The notes under the pieces were generated by a model. That model made no database searches. It was not told the origin of the DNA and saw only the letters and a list, made by a program, of their open reading frames with translations. A program made the translations under genes and the position numbers. 57,720 nucleotides of DNA from Bacillota bacterium (GTDB taxonomy: Bacteria; Bacillota; Sulfobacillia; JACIYH01), in contig JASEFA010000014.1 in assembly GCA_030019365.1 (NCBI GenBank), positions 1 to 57,720 on the forward strand, given 5' to 3'. Positions 35,731 to 43,918 of this stretch are shown here, piece after piece. The first letter of the stretch is position 1; each line of letters opens with the position of its first letter.

Positions 35731-37356
35731 TTGGGCAGGGATGGGCGCTCCGGGACGGTGACAGAGGCCGTAAAGAGCCTGGAAATGCGGGGCATAGTAA
35801 AGCGCTTCCCGGGTGTGGTGGCCAACGACGGGGTCGGCATCGAAGTGCGGGCCGGTGAGGTCCTGGCCATACTGGGTGAAAACGGTGCCGGGAAGAGCAC
35901 GCTGATGAAGATACTGTACGGCCTCTACCGCCCGGACGCGGGTCAGATTCTGGTCAACGGGCGGCCGGTTCGGATATCCTGTCCTCGTGATGCCATTGCT
36001 CTTGGCATCGGTATGGTTCACCAGCACTTCACGCTGGTGCCCAGCCTGACGGTGGCCGAGAACGTGGTGTTGGGGTTGCCTTCGGGCCGTGGCCCTCTGC
36101 TGGATCTGCGTGCGGCTGCGCAGCAATTGCGGCAGTTGTCACAGGCATACCACCTGCCGGTCGACCCCCGGGCGTTGGTGTGGCAGCTTAGCGTAGGAGA
36201 GCAGCAGCGGGTGGAAATTCTGAAGCTGCTCTACCGGGGTACAAGCGTGCTGGTGCTGGATGAACCGACAGCGGTGCTGAGCCCGCAGGAGTCGACGGAG
36301 CTGATGACGGTGTTGAGGGGCATGGCGGACTCGGGCCGCGCCATCATACTCATTACCCACAAGCTTGGGGAGGTCATGACCGTCAGCGACCGCGTCACGG
36401 TCTTGCGAGGCGGCCGGGTAGTGGGTACGCTGCCGACTTCGCAGGCCGACGCGCAGTTGCTGGCGAGGATGATGGTGGGCGCGGAAATGACTCAGCCGTC
36501 CGGGGTTCCCCGGGGGACGGGCGGGGCGCCGGTGCTGGAACTGCGGAGGGTTTGGTCCAACGGTGATAAGGGGGTCCCGGCACTGCGGGGCGTGTCCCTG
36601 CAGGTGAATGCGGGCGAAATCCTGGGCATAGCCGGAGTATCGGGGAACGGCCAGAAAGAGCTGGCTGAAGTCGCTGCAGGTCTACGGAAGGTTGTCGGTG
36701 GTTGCGTCCTGGTGAACGGTCGGGATGTCACCAGGACGCCTCCGGCCGCGCGCATAGAGGGCGGCCTGGCATACGTGCCGGAGGACCGTATCACGGTCGG
36801 GACTATACCTTCGCTTACGGTTGCCGAGAACGTGGTACTCAAGGACCATCACCGGCCCCCTTACGCGCGGTGGCTGCTCCTGCGGCCAAAGGCCATCAGG
36901 GGACATGCTTGTGAACTGGTGCGGTCGTACGAAATCAGGACTCCCGATGTTGACACTCCCGTCGCCCATCTTTCGGGCGGAAACCTCCAGCGCCTTATCC
37001 TCGCCAGGGAGTTGTCGGGCAATCCGCTCGCTCTGGTAGCCGCGTATCCCACTCGGGGCCTCGACATCCGGGCTACCGGGTTCGTCCACCGCCGGCTTCT
37101 GGAAGCAAAGGCCAGGGGCACAGGGGTATTGCTGATCTCCCATGATTTGGACGAAATCCTCAGCCTGAGTGACCGCGTGGCGGTGATGTACGGAGGAGAG
37201 GTGCTGGCTGTACTTCCCAGAGAGGAAGCCGATGTTCACCGCCTCGGCCTGCTGATGGCAGGTATGCGGAAGGATGACAACGGCTCACCCGAGATCGAAA
37301 GGCCTTCCGCCTGTCCCTGGGATGCCGCGGCCTGGCGGGGTCAACGTTCGTCATAG
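35731..37356 (+). CDS. Nucleoside-type ABC transporter double ATPase, abnormal C terminus
   Basis: 541 residues with two ABC domains. N-domain: Walker A GENGAGKST, signature LSVGEQQRVEI, Walker B VLVLDEPTAVL. C-domain: degenerate P-loop GVSGNGQKEL, signature LSGGNLQRLILAREL, and AAYPTRGLD, as usual for YufO/RbsA-type proteins. TTG 35731 follows gggaggtga. The last ~25 residues (after GLLMAGMRKDD) do not look like family sequence: the frame reads into DNA that in another frame encodes the end of a short-chain dehydrogenase. The gene's 3' end was probably replaced by a rearrangement, though the core should remain active. Confidence 0.9.
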   Translation: MGRDGRSGTVTEAVKSLEMRGIVKRFPGVVANDGVGIEVRAGEVLAILGENGAGKSTLMKILYGLYRPDAGQILVNGRPVRISCPRDAIALGIGMVHQHFTLVPSLTVAENVVLGLPSGRGPLLDLRAAAQQLRQLSQAYHLPVDPRALVWQLSVGEQQRVEILKLLYRGTSVLVLDEPTAVLSPQESTELMTVLRGMADSGRAIILITHKLGEVMTVSDRVTVLRGGRVVGTLPTSQADAQLLARMMVGAEMTQPSGVPRGTGGAPVLELRRVWSNGDKGVPALRGVSLQVNAGEILGIAGVSGNGQKELAEVAAGLRKVVGGCVLVNGRDVTRTPPAARIEGGLAYVPEDRITVGTIPSLTVAENVVLKDHHRPPYARWLLLRPKAIRGHACELVRSYEIRTPDVDTPVAHLSGGNLQRLILARELSGNPLALVAAYPTRGLDIRATGFVHRRLLEAKARGTGVLLISHDLDEILSLSDRVAVMYGGEVLAVLPREEADVHRLGLLMAGMRKDDNGSPEIERPSACPWDAAAWRGQRSS

Positions 37357-37385
37357 ACGGGGGCTGGTCCGTTACCCGGCTATCC
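37332..37385 (+). pseudogene. 3' remnant of a short-chain dehydrogenase (SDR) gene
   Basis: In the frame of 37332 the DNA reads LAGSTFVIDGGWSVT, the near-invariant C-terminal motif of SDR enzymes (GxxxxVDGGWS). The rest of the SDR gene is missing and the ABC ATPase frame runs over this segment. It marks a deletion or recombination junction at the ATPase 3' end. Confidence 0.65.
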
Positions 37386-37494
37386 AGCTTTGCCACGGCA
37401 GAGCCCGCGGCCCGCCGGTACGGCCTGGCCTCGGGTGTTCAAGCCCGGCTACGGGAGGTTGCGATTGCGAAGAAGGATTTCTTCGGTCAGCGTC

Positions 37495-37522
37495 GTATAC
37501 AACTGATGAACAGGTTGTATAC
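37495..37522. promoter_or_regulatory. Probable GntR operator (inverted repeat GTATACAAC/GTTGTATAC)
   Basis: GTATACAAC (37495-37503) and GTTGTATAC (37514-37522) form a perfect 9-bp inverted repeat 26 bases before the chosen start of the GntR gene at 37548. TTGTATACAA-like sites are typical of FCD-type GntR proteins, so autoregulation and control of the downstream cluster is likely. Because an ATG at 37506 lies inside the operator, the later start is preferred. Confidence 0.75.
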
Positions 37523-37547
37523 ACCCGCGCACGGACGGTGGTCGGAC

Positions 37548-38219
37548 ATGAGTTCCGGTCCCAGGATCACGGCGAAACACCGAGCCTACGAGTCGATAAA
37601 GCAGGGGATTCTCAACTTCGTTTACAAGCCGGGTGAATTCTTGACAGAAGCCGAGCTTGCCAGGCGGATCGGGCTGAGCCGGACTCCCGTGCGGGAGGCG
37701 CTGCTGCTTTTGCAGGCCGAGGGACTGGTCCAGTTGGTGCCTCAAAAGGGTGCCATAGTCCCCCCGATGGCCGTCAGGGACGTAGAGGAGGTCCTCGAGT
37801 TGCGTCTGCTGGTGGAGGTGTTCGCCGCCGGCAAGGTGCTGGCAGGCCGGCAGGACGCTCTACCGCGCCTACACCAACTGCTAAAAGAGCAGGAGGTTCA
37901 GCTGGAGGCCGGGTTCGACCCTGCTCTGTTCATTGGTGTCGACCGGGAGTTTCATCGCGTCTTTGTGGCTGCAGCGGGCAACCGACGGCTTCTCAAGCTC
38001 TACGAGGACTTGCGCGACCAGCAGATGAGGCTTGGCATTCAGGCCGTTCTGTCCTCGGCGGGTCGTGCTCGGGAGGTGGTGGAGGAACACCGGTATATCG
38101 TCAGGTGTCTGGAGGAAGCCGACGAGGCAGGTCTAAGGGCAGCGGTCGAAGACCACTTGATGCGCACGCTGGCAGCGCTGAGGCAGGATGGCGTAGTACA
38201 CACAGCTGTCCTTGGTTAG
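37548..38219 (+). CDS. GntR-family transcriptional regulator, FCD subfamily
   Basis: About 223 residues. Winged HTH ~10-75: AYESIKQGILNFVYKPGEFLTEAELARRIGLSRTPVREALLLLQAEGLV, then an FCD domain whose metal/ligand region includes DREFHRVFVAAAGN and RCLEEADEAGLRAAVEDHL (His residues in the usual FCD positions). It is the first gene of a catabolic cluster for an unidentified carboxylate, and the inverted repeat just upstream is its likely binding site. FCD regulators generally respond to the pathway's organic-acid substrate. Confidence 0.92.
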   Translation: MSSGPRITAKHRAYESIKQGILNFVYKPGEFLTEAELARRIGLSRTPVREALLLLQAEGLVQLVPQKGAIVPPMAVRDVEEVLELRLLVEVFAAGKVLAGRQDALPRLHQLLKEQEVQLEAGFDPALFIGVDREFHRVFVAAAGNRRLLKLYEDLRDQQMRLGIQAVLSSAGRAREVVEEHRYIVRCLEEADEAGLRAAVEDHLMRTLAALRQDGVVHTAVLG

Positions 38220-38240
38220 ATCTTGGGGGAGGGAATAGAG

Positions 38241-39656
38241 TTGCAGCAGCAAGAGAAAGGGTATCTGGCGGACGAGTTAGCAGGATACGTGGCAAAACTG
38301 AGCTTCGAGCACTTGCCGCCTGAGGTGAGCGAGAAGGTGAAGCTTATGGTTCTGGACACGATCGGTGTCACCATATACGGCTCGTCGATGCCTTGGGCGC
38401 AAGCGGTCTACCAGTTTGTTAAGCAACAGGGAGGCGAGCCGCAGGCCACGATCGTGCGGTTTGGCGGGCGTACGTCGGCCACCCTGGCAGCGTTCGTGAA
38501 CGGCACCTTTGCCCACAGCAATGACTTCGATGACCAGTACGCACTGGGTCCGCTTCACTCCTCTGCTTCGGTTTGGACCGCCATACCGGTGGCCGAGATG
38601 CTGGGGCAGGGCGGCAAGGACGTGATCACGTCGATCGTCATCGGCTACGACATTACCACCAGGTTAGCGGAGGCGTGTTTCAGCGCGCCCTCGGGAGAAA
38701 GGGCCTTGACCAACCGGGGGTTTCAGGGCCAGGCGGTCTGCGGGGTCCTGGCATCAGCGGCTCAGACGGGAAAGCAACTCGGGCTCGACCCAGCCAGGGT
38801 TGCCTCCGCCCTGGGCATTGCCGGGAGCTACCCGGGCGGAACCATAGAATTCCTCCAAGATGGGTCGGACACGAAGCGCTTCCACTTCGGCAAGGCCTCC
38901 CAGCAAGGCATTACGGCGGCGATGCTCGCCCAGCATGGCTTTAAGGGACCTCGCAGCATCATCGAGGGGCACAAGGGGTTCCTTCATGCGTACTCGGGGG
39001 ACTATGACGCCAGCAAGGTGACAGAGGACTTGGGAAAACGCTTCGACGTGATGTGGGCTTCTATCAAGTATTTCCCTGTGATGTATGGGAATGAAACCGC
39101 GATCGAAGCCTTCCTGGCGCTGGTTAAGCGGCACAATATCAAGGCCGAGGACGTCGAGGAGGTCGACGTCAAGATTCGTACCATGTTCGTCCCGTATTCC
39201 ATTGCGTATGGGGGCGACACGAGCGAAAAGTACGACCCGTCGACCAGCTTCTCTGCCCAGATGAGTATTCCCTACAACCTGGCGATCGCGATGGAGCACG
39301 GCACCGTCCGCTTGGAACACTTCGAGGGCGAGAACTGGCGGAGCCCTGGGGTTAGCGAGTTCGCGAAGAAGGTGAAGGTGGAGGCCATCGAAGATTTCGA
39401 CCGCCTCTCCAGGAGGGATGCCTATACGCCGTCCCGGGTGACCATCAAGCTCAAGGATGGGCGCAAGCTCGTCGAGACCAGGTTCCACCCCAAGGGTGAT
39501 CCCCGGAATCCCATGACCTACGACGAAGTGTGTGCCAAGTTCTTCGATGCGTCCACCCGGTTCATTCCTCGTTCCAAAGCGGAAAGCATCGTCAGTCTCG
39601 TCGGCCGGTTGGAGGAGATAGACGACATTCGGGAACTCACCTCTCTTCTTCACTGA
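38241..39656 (+). CDS. MmgE/PrpD family protein
   Basis: About 471 residues, normal for the family, which contains 2-methylcitrate dehydratase, cis-aconitate decarboxylase and iminodisuccinate epimerase. Typical features: LADELAGYVAKLSFEHLPPEVSEKVKLMVLDTIGV at the N terminus, GTFAHSNDFDD (the conserved H/D-containing segment), ALGIAGSYPGGTIEFLQDG and KYFPVMYGNETAIEA. TTG 38241 with gggggaggg nine bases upstream is taken as start. The specific reaction is unknown; no 2-methylcitrate synthase gene is present, so propionate metabolism is not implied. Confidence 0.9.
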   Translation: MQQQEKGYLADELAGYVAKLSFEHLPPEVSEKVKLMVLDTIGVTIYGSSMPWAQAVYQFVKQQGGEPQATIVRFGGRTSATLAAFVNGTFAHSNDFDDQYALGPLHSSASVWTAIPVAEMLGQGGKDVITSIVIGYDITTRLAEACFSAPSGERALTNRGFQGQAVCGVLASAAQTGKQLGLDPARVASALGIAGSYPGGTIEFLQDGSDTKRFHFGKASQQGITAAMLAQHGFKGPRSIIEGHKGFLHAYSGDYDASKVTEDLGKRFDVMWASIKYFPVMYGNETAIEAFLALVKRHNIKAEDVEEVDVKIRTMFVPYSIAYGGDTSEKYDPSTSFSAQMSIPYNLAIAMEHGTVRLEHFEGENWRSPGVSEFAKKVKVEAIEDFDRLSRRDAYTPSRVTIKLKDGRKLVETRFHPKGDPRNPMTYDEVCAKFFDASTRFIPRSKAESIVSLVGRLEEIDDIRELTSLLH

Positions 39657-39740
39657 ATGAGTCAGGTGGGCGGAGGGGCGCGGTGCTCTGGCTTCACCGT
39701 CCCCTCCGCTCAATCGATTGCTGCGAAGGAGGTCGTTACG

Positions 39741-40445
39741 CTGAGAAACCTTGGTGTGCTGGTTCACGGTACCGATGGTTCTTTCCGAGCACGTCAGATC
39801 CGCGTGTCGCGGTTCCTGTACGGGGGGTTTGCCGGCAGGGATGAGAGGGCAGTTCAGGCCCACATTGAGGAACTGAGGAGAATCGGGGTCAGTCCTCCCA
39901 TGGAAACCCCCACACTCAACGCCCTCCCGGCTTCGCTTCTCACGACTGGCGGTGTGGTCGAGGTGCTAGGGCACAACACGTCTGGGGAAGTGGAGTATGT
40001 GATTGTTTTTGACGGAGACGAGATCTTGGTGGGGGTGGGCAGCGACCATACTGATCGGGAGCTGGAAAAGCAGGATATACGTGTGTCAAAGCAGGTGTGT
40101 GCAAAGGTCCTTGCGCCGGTGCTCTGGGAATACGCCGCCGTGGAGAACCACTGGGATGAGCTGGTTATCAGATCGTGGGTACACGAATCTGGCGAGAGCG
40201 AGCCTCGGCTCTACCAGGAGTCATCGGTGGCCGAGTTACTTGACGTTCGTGCGTGGATGGAGGTGCTGAGCAAGCGCCTCGGGGACCGCACGGACGGGGT
40301 CGTGTTGTTTTCGGGCACTGTTCCGGTTTTTGGCGGCGCTCTCGTGTGCGGAGAGTCGTATGCGATTGGCCTCGAGGACCCTGTCCTGCGAAGGGAGATC
40401 AGGTACTCCTACCGGGTGAAGTTCGTGGCGTGCCATGGGAGGTGA
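39741..40445 (+). CDS. DUF2848 family protein, possible CTG start
   Basis: About 234 residues. The family signature GDEILVGVGSDHTDRELEK is clear, as are FSGTVPVFGG and the C-terminal DPVLRREIRYSYRVKF. DUF2848 proteins resemble the fumarylacetoacetate-hydrolase fold and occur in carboxylate-catabolism clusters. The only strong SD (aaggaggt, 39726-39733) is seven bases before CTG 39741, with no ATG, GTG or TTG in frame at proper distance; ATG 39657 lies far upstream and GTG 39756 is 22 bases from the SD. Function is inferred only as part of the GntR-controlled pathway. Confidence 0.82.
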   Translation: MRNLGVLVHGTDGSFRARQIRVSRFLYGGFAGRDERAVQAHIEELRRIGVSPPMETPTLNALPASLLTTGGVVEVLGHNTSGEVEYVIVFDGDEILVGVGSDHTDRELEKQDIRVSKQVCAKVLAPVLWEYAAVENHWDELVIRSWVHESGESEPRLYQESSVAELLDVRAWMEVLSKRLGDRTDGVVLFSGTVPVFGGALVCGESYAIGLEDPVLRREIRYSYRVKFVACHGR

Positions 40446-40449
40446 AAGG

Positions 40450-40899
40450 GTGGTTGTCCGCAACGAAGCGGTCACTACCGGATTGATCGGGATAACCCTG
40501 GGCGCGTTTGGCCTTGCGCAAGCCTGGAGCCTTCCAGTCTTCGCGAGGGGTGTGCCGCAGGAAGGTTTCATGCCACTGCTAATCGGTGGGGCCCTGTTGA
40601 TCACGGGCGTTAGCCTGCTCGTGGGAGGGCTCGTGCGGGGGCAGCTGACGACCACGGTCTCCTCCGCGGCTCCGCGTACAACTCTCTATCTCATGTGCCT
40701 CGTGGTGGCCTACGTCTTTTTGCTTCAGATAGTGGGGTTTCTTCTCAGCACCTGGATCCTTTGCACCGGCACGATCAGGGCCTGGCGTCGGTACGGGTGG
40801 CCGGCGGCGCTTCTTTATGGTGGCATCATCTCGCTACTGTTGCATCTGTGCTTTTCAGCCTGGATGAAGATGCCGCTGCCTAGACCCTTTTGGGCATAG
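40450..40899 (+). CDS. tctB: Tripartite tricarboxylate transporter small membrane subunit TctB
   Basis: About 149 residues with four hydrophobic segments (TGLIGITLGAFGLAQAW, EGFMPLLIGGALLITGVSLLVGG, LYLMCLVVAYVFLLQIVGFLLSTWILC, YGGIISLLLHLCFSAWMKMPLP), the usual TctB pattern. GTG 40450 follows ggaggtga. With TctA and TctC encoded next it forms a secondary, binding-protein-dependent carboxylate importer. Confidence 0.88.
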   Translation: MVVRNEAVTTGLIGITLGAFGLAQAWSLPVFARGVPQEGFMPLLIGGALLITGVSLLVGGLVRGQLTTTVSSAAPRTTLYLMCLVVAYVFLLQIVGFLLSTWILCTGTIRAWRRYGWPAALLYGGIISLLLHLCFSAWMKMPLPRPFWA

Positions 40900-40914
40900 G
40901 AGAGGTAACGAGCC

Positions 40915-42429
40915 ATGGAAGCACTTGGTCACTTGTGGCACGGTTTTTCGGTAGCCCTGTCTCCCATTAATCTGCTGTACTGCGCCATAGGCTCCCTGGT
41001 GGGTACGCTGGTGGGGGTGCTTCCCGGGCTTGGATCTACGGCAACCATTGCCATCCTGCTGCCGGTGCTGTCCGGGCTTCCCCCGGCGACCGCCATCATT
41101 GCCCTTGCCGGGATATACTACGGGGCTATGTATGGGGGCTCCACTACCGCGATTCTGATCAATACTCCTGGGGAAGCAGCGAGTGTCATCACCGCCGCAG
41201 ACGGCTACGCCATGGCCCGGCAGGGAAGGGCAGGTCCCGCCCTGGGTATGGCGGCGGTGTCTTCGTTTGTCGCGGGAACGCTGAGCCTGTTCGGACTTGT
41301 ACTGTTGGCGCCACCGCTTGCGGATGCTGCTTTGACGTTCGGTCCTGCCGAACGATTCGCGCTCATGGTGTTGGGATTAAGCATGGTGATCAGCCTGGCT
41401 GGCAAGTCTCTGCAAAAGGGCTTGCTGTCGGGGCTCGCGGGGCTTCTGGTGGGTATGGTAGGCCTGGATCCCATGACCGGGGTGCCGCGCTTCACCCTGG
41501 GTAGTCCGACCTTGCTGGGTGGGATCGACTTCATAAGCGTGATCGTGGGTCTCTTCGCGATAGCAGAGATCTTCGTAAATGTGCAGGAGCAGACGAGGAG
41601 CATATATGAGGGCAAACTAAAGGGGCTTTTGCCCACGCGCAAGGATCTCAGGGACTGCACGGGCGCGATGGGGAGGAGCACCATCGTGGGGTTCTTGTTA
41701 GGCCTGCTTCCCGGGGTTACCCCTGCCGTGGCTTCCTTCCTCACCTATGACATAGAGAAGAAGTTTGCGCGGGACCCGAGTCGGTTTGGCCATGGCGCTA
41801 TAGAAGGAGTTGCGGCAGCGGAAGGAGCCAACAATTCGGCGACCAGTGGAGGTCTGGTGCCGCTGTTCACACTGGGCATTCCTACTACGCCGGCTCTCGC
41901 CGTCCTGCTGGGCGGGCTCATGATTTACGGACTGCAACCCGGGCCGCTGCTCTTTGAGCAGCATGCCGACTTTGCCTGGCCGGTCATCGCAAGCATGTAC
42001 ATCGGCAACGTGATGCTCCTAGTCCTCAACTTGCCGCTGGTGGGTCTGTGGGCCAAACTCACTCAGGTACCGTATCCGATCCTGTCAGCCGGGATCCTTG
42101 GAGTTTGTGTGATCGGGACGTATGGCGTACGAAACAACGTGTTCGATGTGTGGATGATGGTTGTGTTTGGGGTAGTTGGCTTCCTGATGAAGAAATGGGA
42201 CGTTCCCGCAGTGCCCCTGGTGATCGCCTTGGTGTTGTCCGAAGCGTTGGAGACTTCCCTCAGGCAGGCCCTCAAGATCTCGGGGGGAAGCCTGATGATT
42301 TTCACAAGGCCCCTGAGCTTGGCGATTCTGCTTCTCGCCCTTGCCTCGTTTGGTGTTTCGCTGTACAGCAGGGCCAAGGAAGGGAGGCTGGCCGGCGCTA
42401 TCGAGGCGGGCGGAGAAGACGTCGGATAG
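40915..42429 (+). CDS. tctA: Tripartite tricarboxylate transporter large membrane subunit TctA
   Basis: 504 residues with ~12 transmembrane helices. Strong TctA markers: LVGVLPGLGSTATIAILLPVL, YYGAMYGGSTTAILINTPGEA, and the repeated GLLPGVTPAVASFLTYDIEKKFA and FTLGIPTTPALAVLLGGLMIYGLQPGP, which are the two inverted-repeat signature loops. ATG 40915 follows ggagaggta. It is the translocating channel; the carried compound is likely the di- or tricarboxylate degraded by the surrounding enzymes. Confidence 0.95.
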   Translation: MEALGHLWHGFSVALSPINLLYCAIGSLVGTLVGVLPGLGSTATIAILLPVLSGLPPATAIIALAGIYYGAMYGGSTTAILINTPGEAASVITAADGYAMARQGRAGPALGMAAVSSFVAGTLSLFGLVLLAPPLADAALTFGPAERFALMVLGLSMVISLAGKSLQKGLLSGLAGLLVGMVGLDPMTGVPRFTLGSPTLLGGIDFISVIVGLFAIAEIFVNVQEQTRSIYEGKLKGLLPTRKDLRDCTGAMGRSTIVGFLLGLLPGVTPAVASFLTYDIEKKFARDPSRFGHGAIEGVAAAEGANNSATSGGLVPLFTLGIPTTPALAVLLGGLMIYGLQPGPLLFEQHADFAWPVIASMYIGNVMLLVLNLPLVGLWAKLTQVPYPILSAGILGVCVIGTYGVRNNVFDVWMMVVFGVVGFLMKKWDVPAVPLVIALVLSEALETSLRQALKISGGSLMIFTRPLSLAILLLALASFGVSLYSRAKEGRLAGAIEAGGEDVG

Positions 42430-42502
42430 GAGGTGGGTAAGCGGTCGAAGTCATTCTCGGGGCATCTCATGGCAAGGATTAACGTTCAAGGGGGAGTGAC
42501 TG

Positions 42503-43501
42503 ATGAAATTACGGATTGCGGCAGCCGTGTTGCTCGTAGCCATCCTGCTTGGAGTAACGGCGGGGTGCGGCGGCACGGCCAGTAGAGAACCGGAATCTCC
42601 GAAGTATCCCACCAAACCGATTGACCTTATCGTGGCGTTCCCGCCGGGTGGCTCGTCGGATATGACGGCCCGCCTGTTGGCAGAGCGCCTTTCGAAGGAA
42701 TGGGGTGTTCCTATCAACGTGGTTAACAAGCCTGGGGGAGGGGGCACCGTCGGCACTCTGGATGTCGTGCAGGCGAAGCCGGACGGATACACCATGCTGA
42801 CCCACTCGATCACGTGCACCCTGGCGGCGGCGACCAGCACCCAGTGCCCCTATAAGTGGGATCAGATGACGCCTGTCTCCCTCGTGATGGCCAATGCTCT
42901 GGTCCTGACCATTTCGCCGGATCTGCCCTACAGTTCGGTGGCAGAATTGCTTGATGCTATCAAGAAGGATCCCTCGAAGTTCAAGGCGGGCGTGGGCTCG
43001 GCAGGGGCCCCGGCTGTCTTTGGGTTGGTCAAGCTATTCGATGCTACAGGGATCGACCCCAAATCGGTGGAGATGGTGGTATTCCAGGGCGGAGCGCCGA
43101 CCCTGGCGGCCGTCGCCGGGGGGCATGTCCAGCTTGCGTCCCAAAACCTGCCTGAGGCTGTGTCACTGATCAACGCGGGTAAATTGAAGGCCCTTGCTGT
43201 GACTACGGACACCAGAGGCAAGTCAGTCCCCAACGTTCCCACTGCCAGGGAAGCAGGGTTTCCAGCGTACGACCAGCTGGGCTGGAACGGGATTTCCGGT
43301 CCTCCGGGCCTTCCAGATTATGTGGTGAAGAAGTGGGCTGAAGGCATTCAGAAGGTTGTGCAGGACCCCTCTTTTGTCGAGAAGATCGAGAGCATGGATG
43401 CGGTCGTGATCTACAAGGGACCGGATGATTTCAAGCAGTTCGTAGAGCAGGAGTACAAGAGCGCGCTGGCGATTGCAGAGCGGGTTGGGATAAGGAAGTA
43501 G
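42503..43501 (+). CDS. tctC: Tripartite tricarboxylate transporter substrate-binding lipoprotein TctC
   Basis: 332 residues. A lipoprotein signal (AAAVLLVAILLGVTAGC) precedes the Bug-family fold: YPTKPIDLIVAFPPGGSSDMTARLLAERLSKEWGVPINVVNKPGGGGTVG, the canonical N-terminal ligand-binding region, and later VPTAREAGFPAYDQLGWNGISGPPGLP. ATG 42503 follows aagggggagtga. It captures a carboxylate at the cell surface and passes it to TctAB. In this window its gene follows tctBA, the reverse of the common order. Confidence 0.94.
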   Translation: MKLRIAAAVLLVAILLGVTAGCGGTASREPESPKYPTKPIDLIVAFPPGGSSDMTARLLAERLSKEWGVPINVVNKPGGGGTVGTLDVVQAKPDGYTMLTHSITCTLAAATSTQCPYKWDQMTPVSLVMANALVLTISPDLPYSSVAELLDAIKKDPSKFKAGVGSAGAPAVFGLVKLFDATGIDPKSVEMVVFQGGAPTLAAVAGGHVQLASQNLPEAVSLINAGKLKALAVTTDTRGKSVPNVPTAREAGFPAYDQLGWNGISGPPGLPDYVVKKWAEGIQKVVQDPSFVEKIESMDAVVIYKGPDDFKQFVEQEYKSALAIAERVGIRK

Positions 43502-43519
43502 TCAAAGGGGTGTACGAGC

Positions 43520-43852
43520 GTGCCCAAGCCAGAGATAGAGTTCTCGTTGCTGGCGGATGCGGAGTGGAGGGCGGCCGAAGGGTACCCTCCGGGAGTGAAG
43601 GAGAAGGTCCTTGCTAACGATCCTGAGACGGGTGCCTTAACCAGGCTGTTGAGGTTCGAACCGGGGGCCCGGACGACCCAGGTGCTAGCGCACGACTTCT
43701 GGGAGGAGGTGTACATCCTGGAGGGAAAGCTCATCCAGGGTGAGAGCGTCTTCGAGCAGGGTAGCTATGCGTGCCGGCCGCCGGGCATGCTGCACGGCCC
43801 GTACTATGCGCCGGAAGGCTGTACGACCTTCGAAGTTCGCTACTATCTGTGA
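43520..43852 (+). CDS. Small cupin-domain protein
   Basis: 110 residues, a single cupin barrel of ChrR/anti-sigma-like type: LLRFEPGARTTQVLAHDFWEEVYILEGKL supplies the His/Glu residues of the first cupin motif and GSYACRPPGMLHGPYYAPEG the second. The metal-binding residues look present (H, E, E... and H in LHGPY). GTG 43520 is preceded by aaagggg. In a catabolic cluster such proteins may be isomerases, dioxygenases or stabilising factors; the exact role is unknown. A very stable hairpin follows. Confidence 0.82.
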   Translation: MPKPEIEFSLLADAEWRAAEGYPPGVKEKVLANDPETGALTRLLRFEPGARTTQVLAHDFWEEVYILEGKLIQGESVFEQGSYACRPPGMLHGPYYAPEGCTTFEVRYYL

Positions 43853-43865
43853 TGAGCCAGAATAA

Positions 43866-43897
43866 GCCTTGGCGCGGAGGTTGCTCCGCGCCAAGGC
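43866..43897 (+). terminator. Perfect 14-bp hairpin between cupin and dehydrogenase genes
   Basis: GCCTTGGCGCGGAG (43866-43879) pairs with CTCCGCGCCAAGGC (43884-43897) around a gttg loop. There is no T-tract. It probably reduces or stabilises transcript between the transporter part and the enzyme part of the cluster. Confidence 0.65.
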
Positions 43898-43918
43898 CAG
43901 TCGAGGGAGCGGAGCCCG

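Noticed and set aside
38241-39656. 2-methylcitrate dehydratase in a propionate pathway
   Set aside because: No methylcitrate synthase or lyase gene is nearby; the family is broad, so only MmgE/PrpD is claimed.
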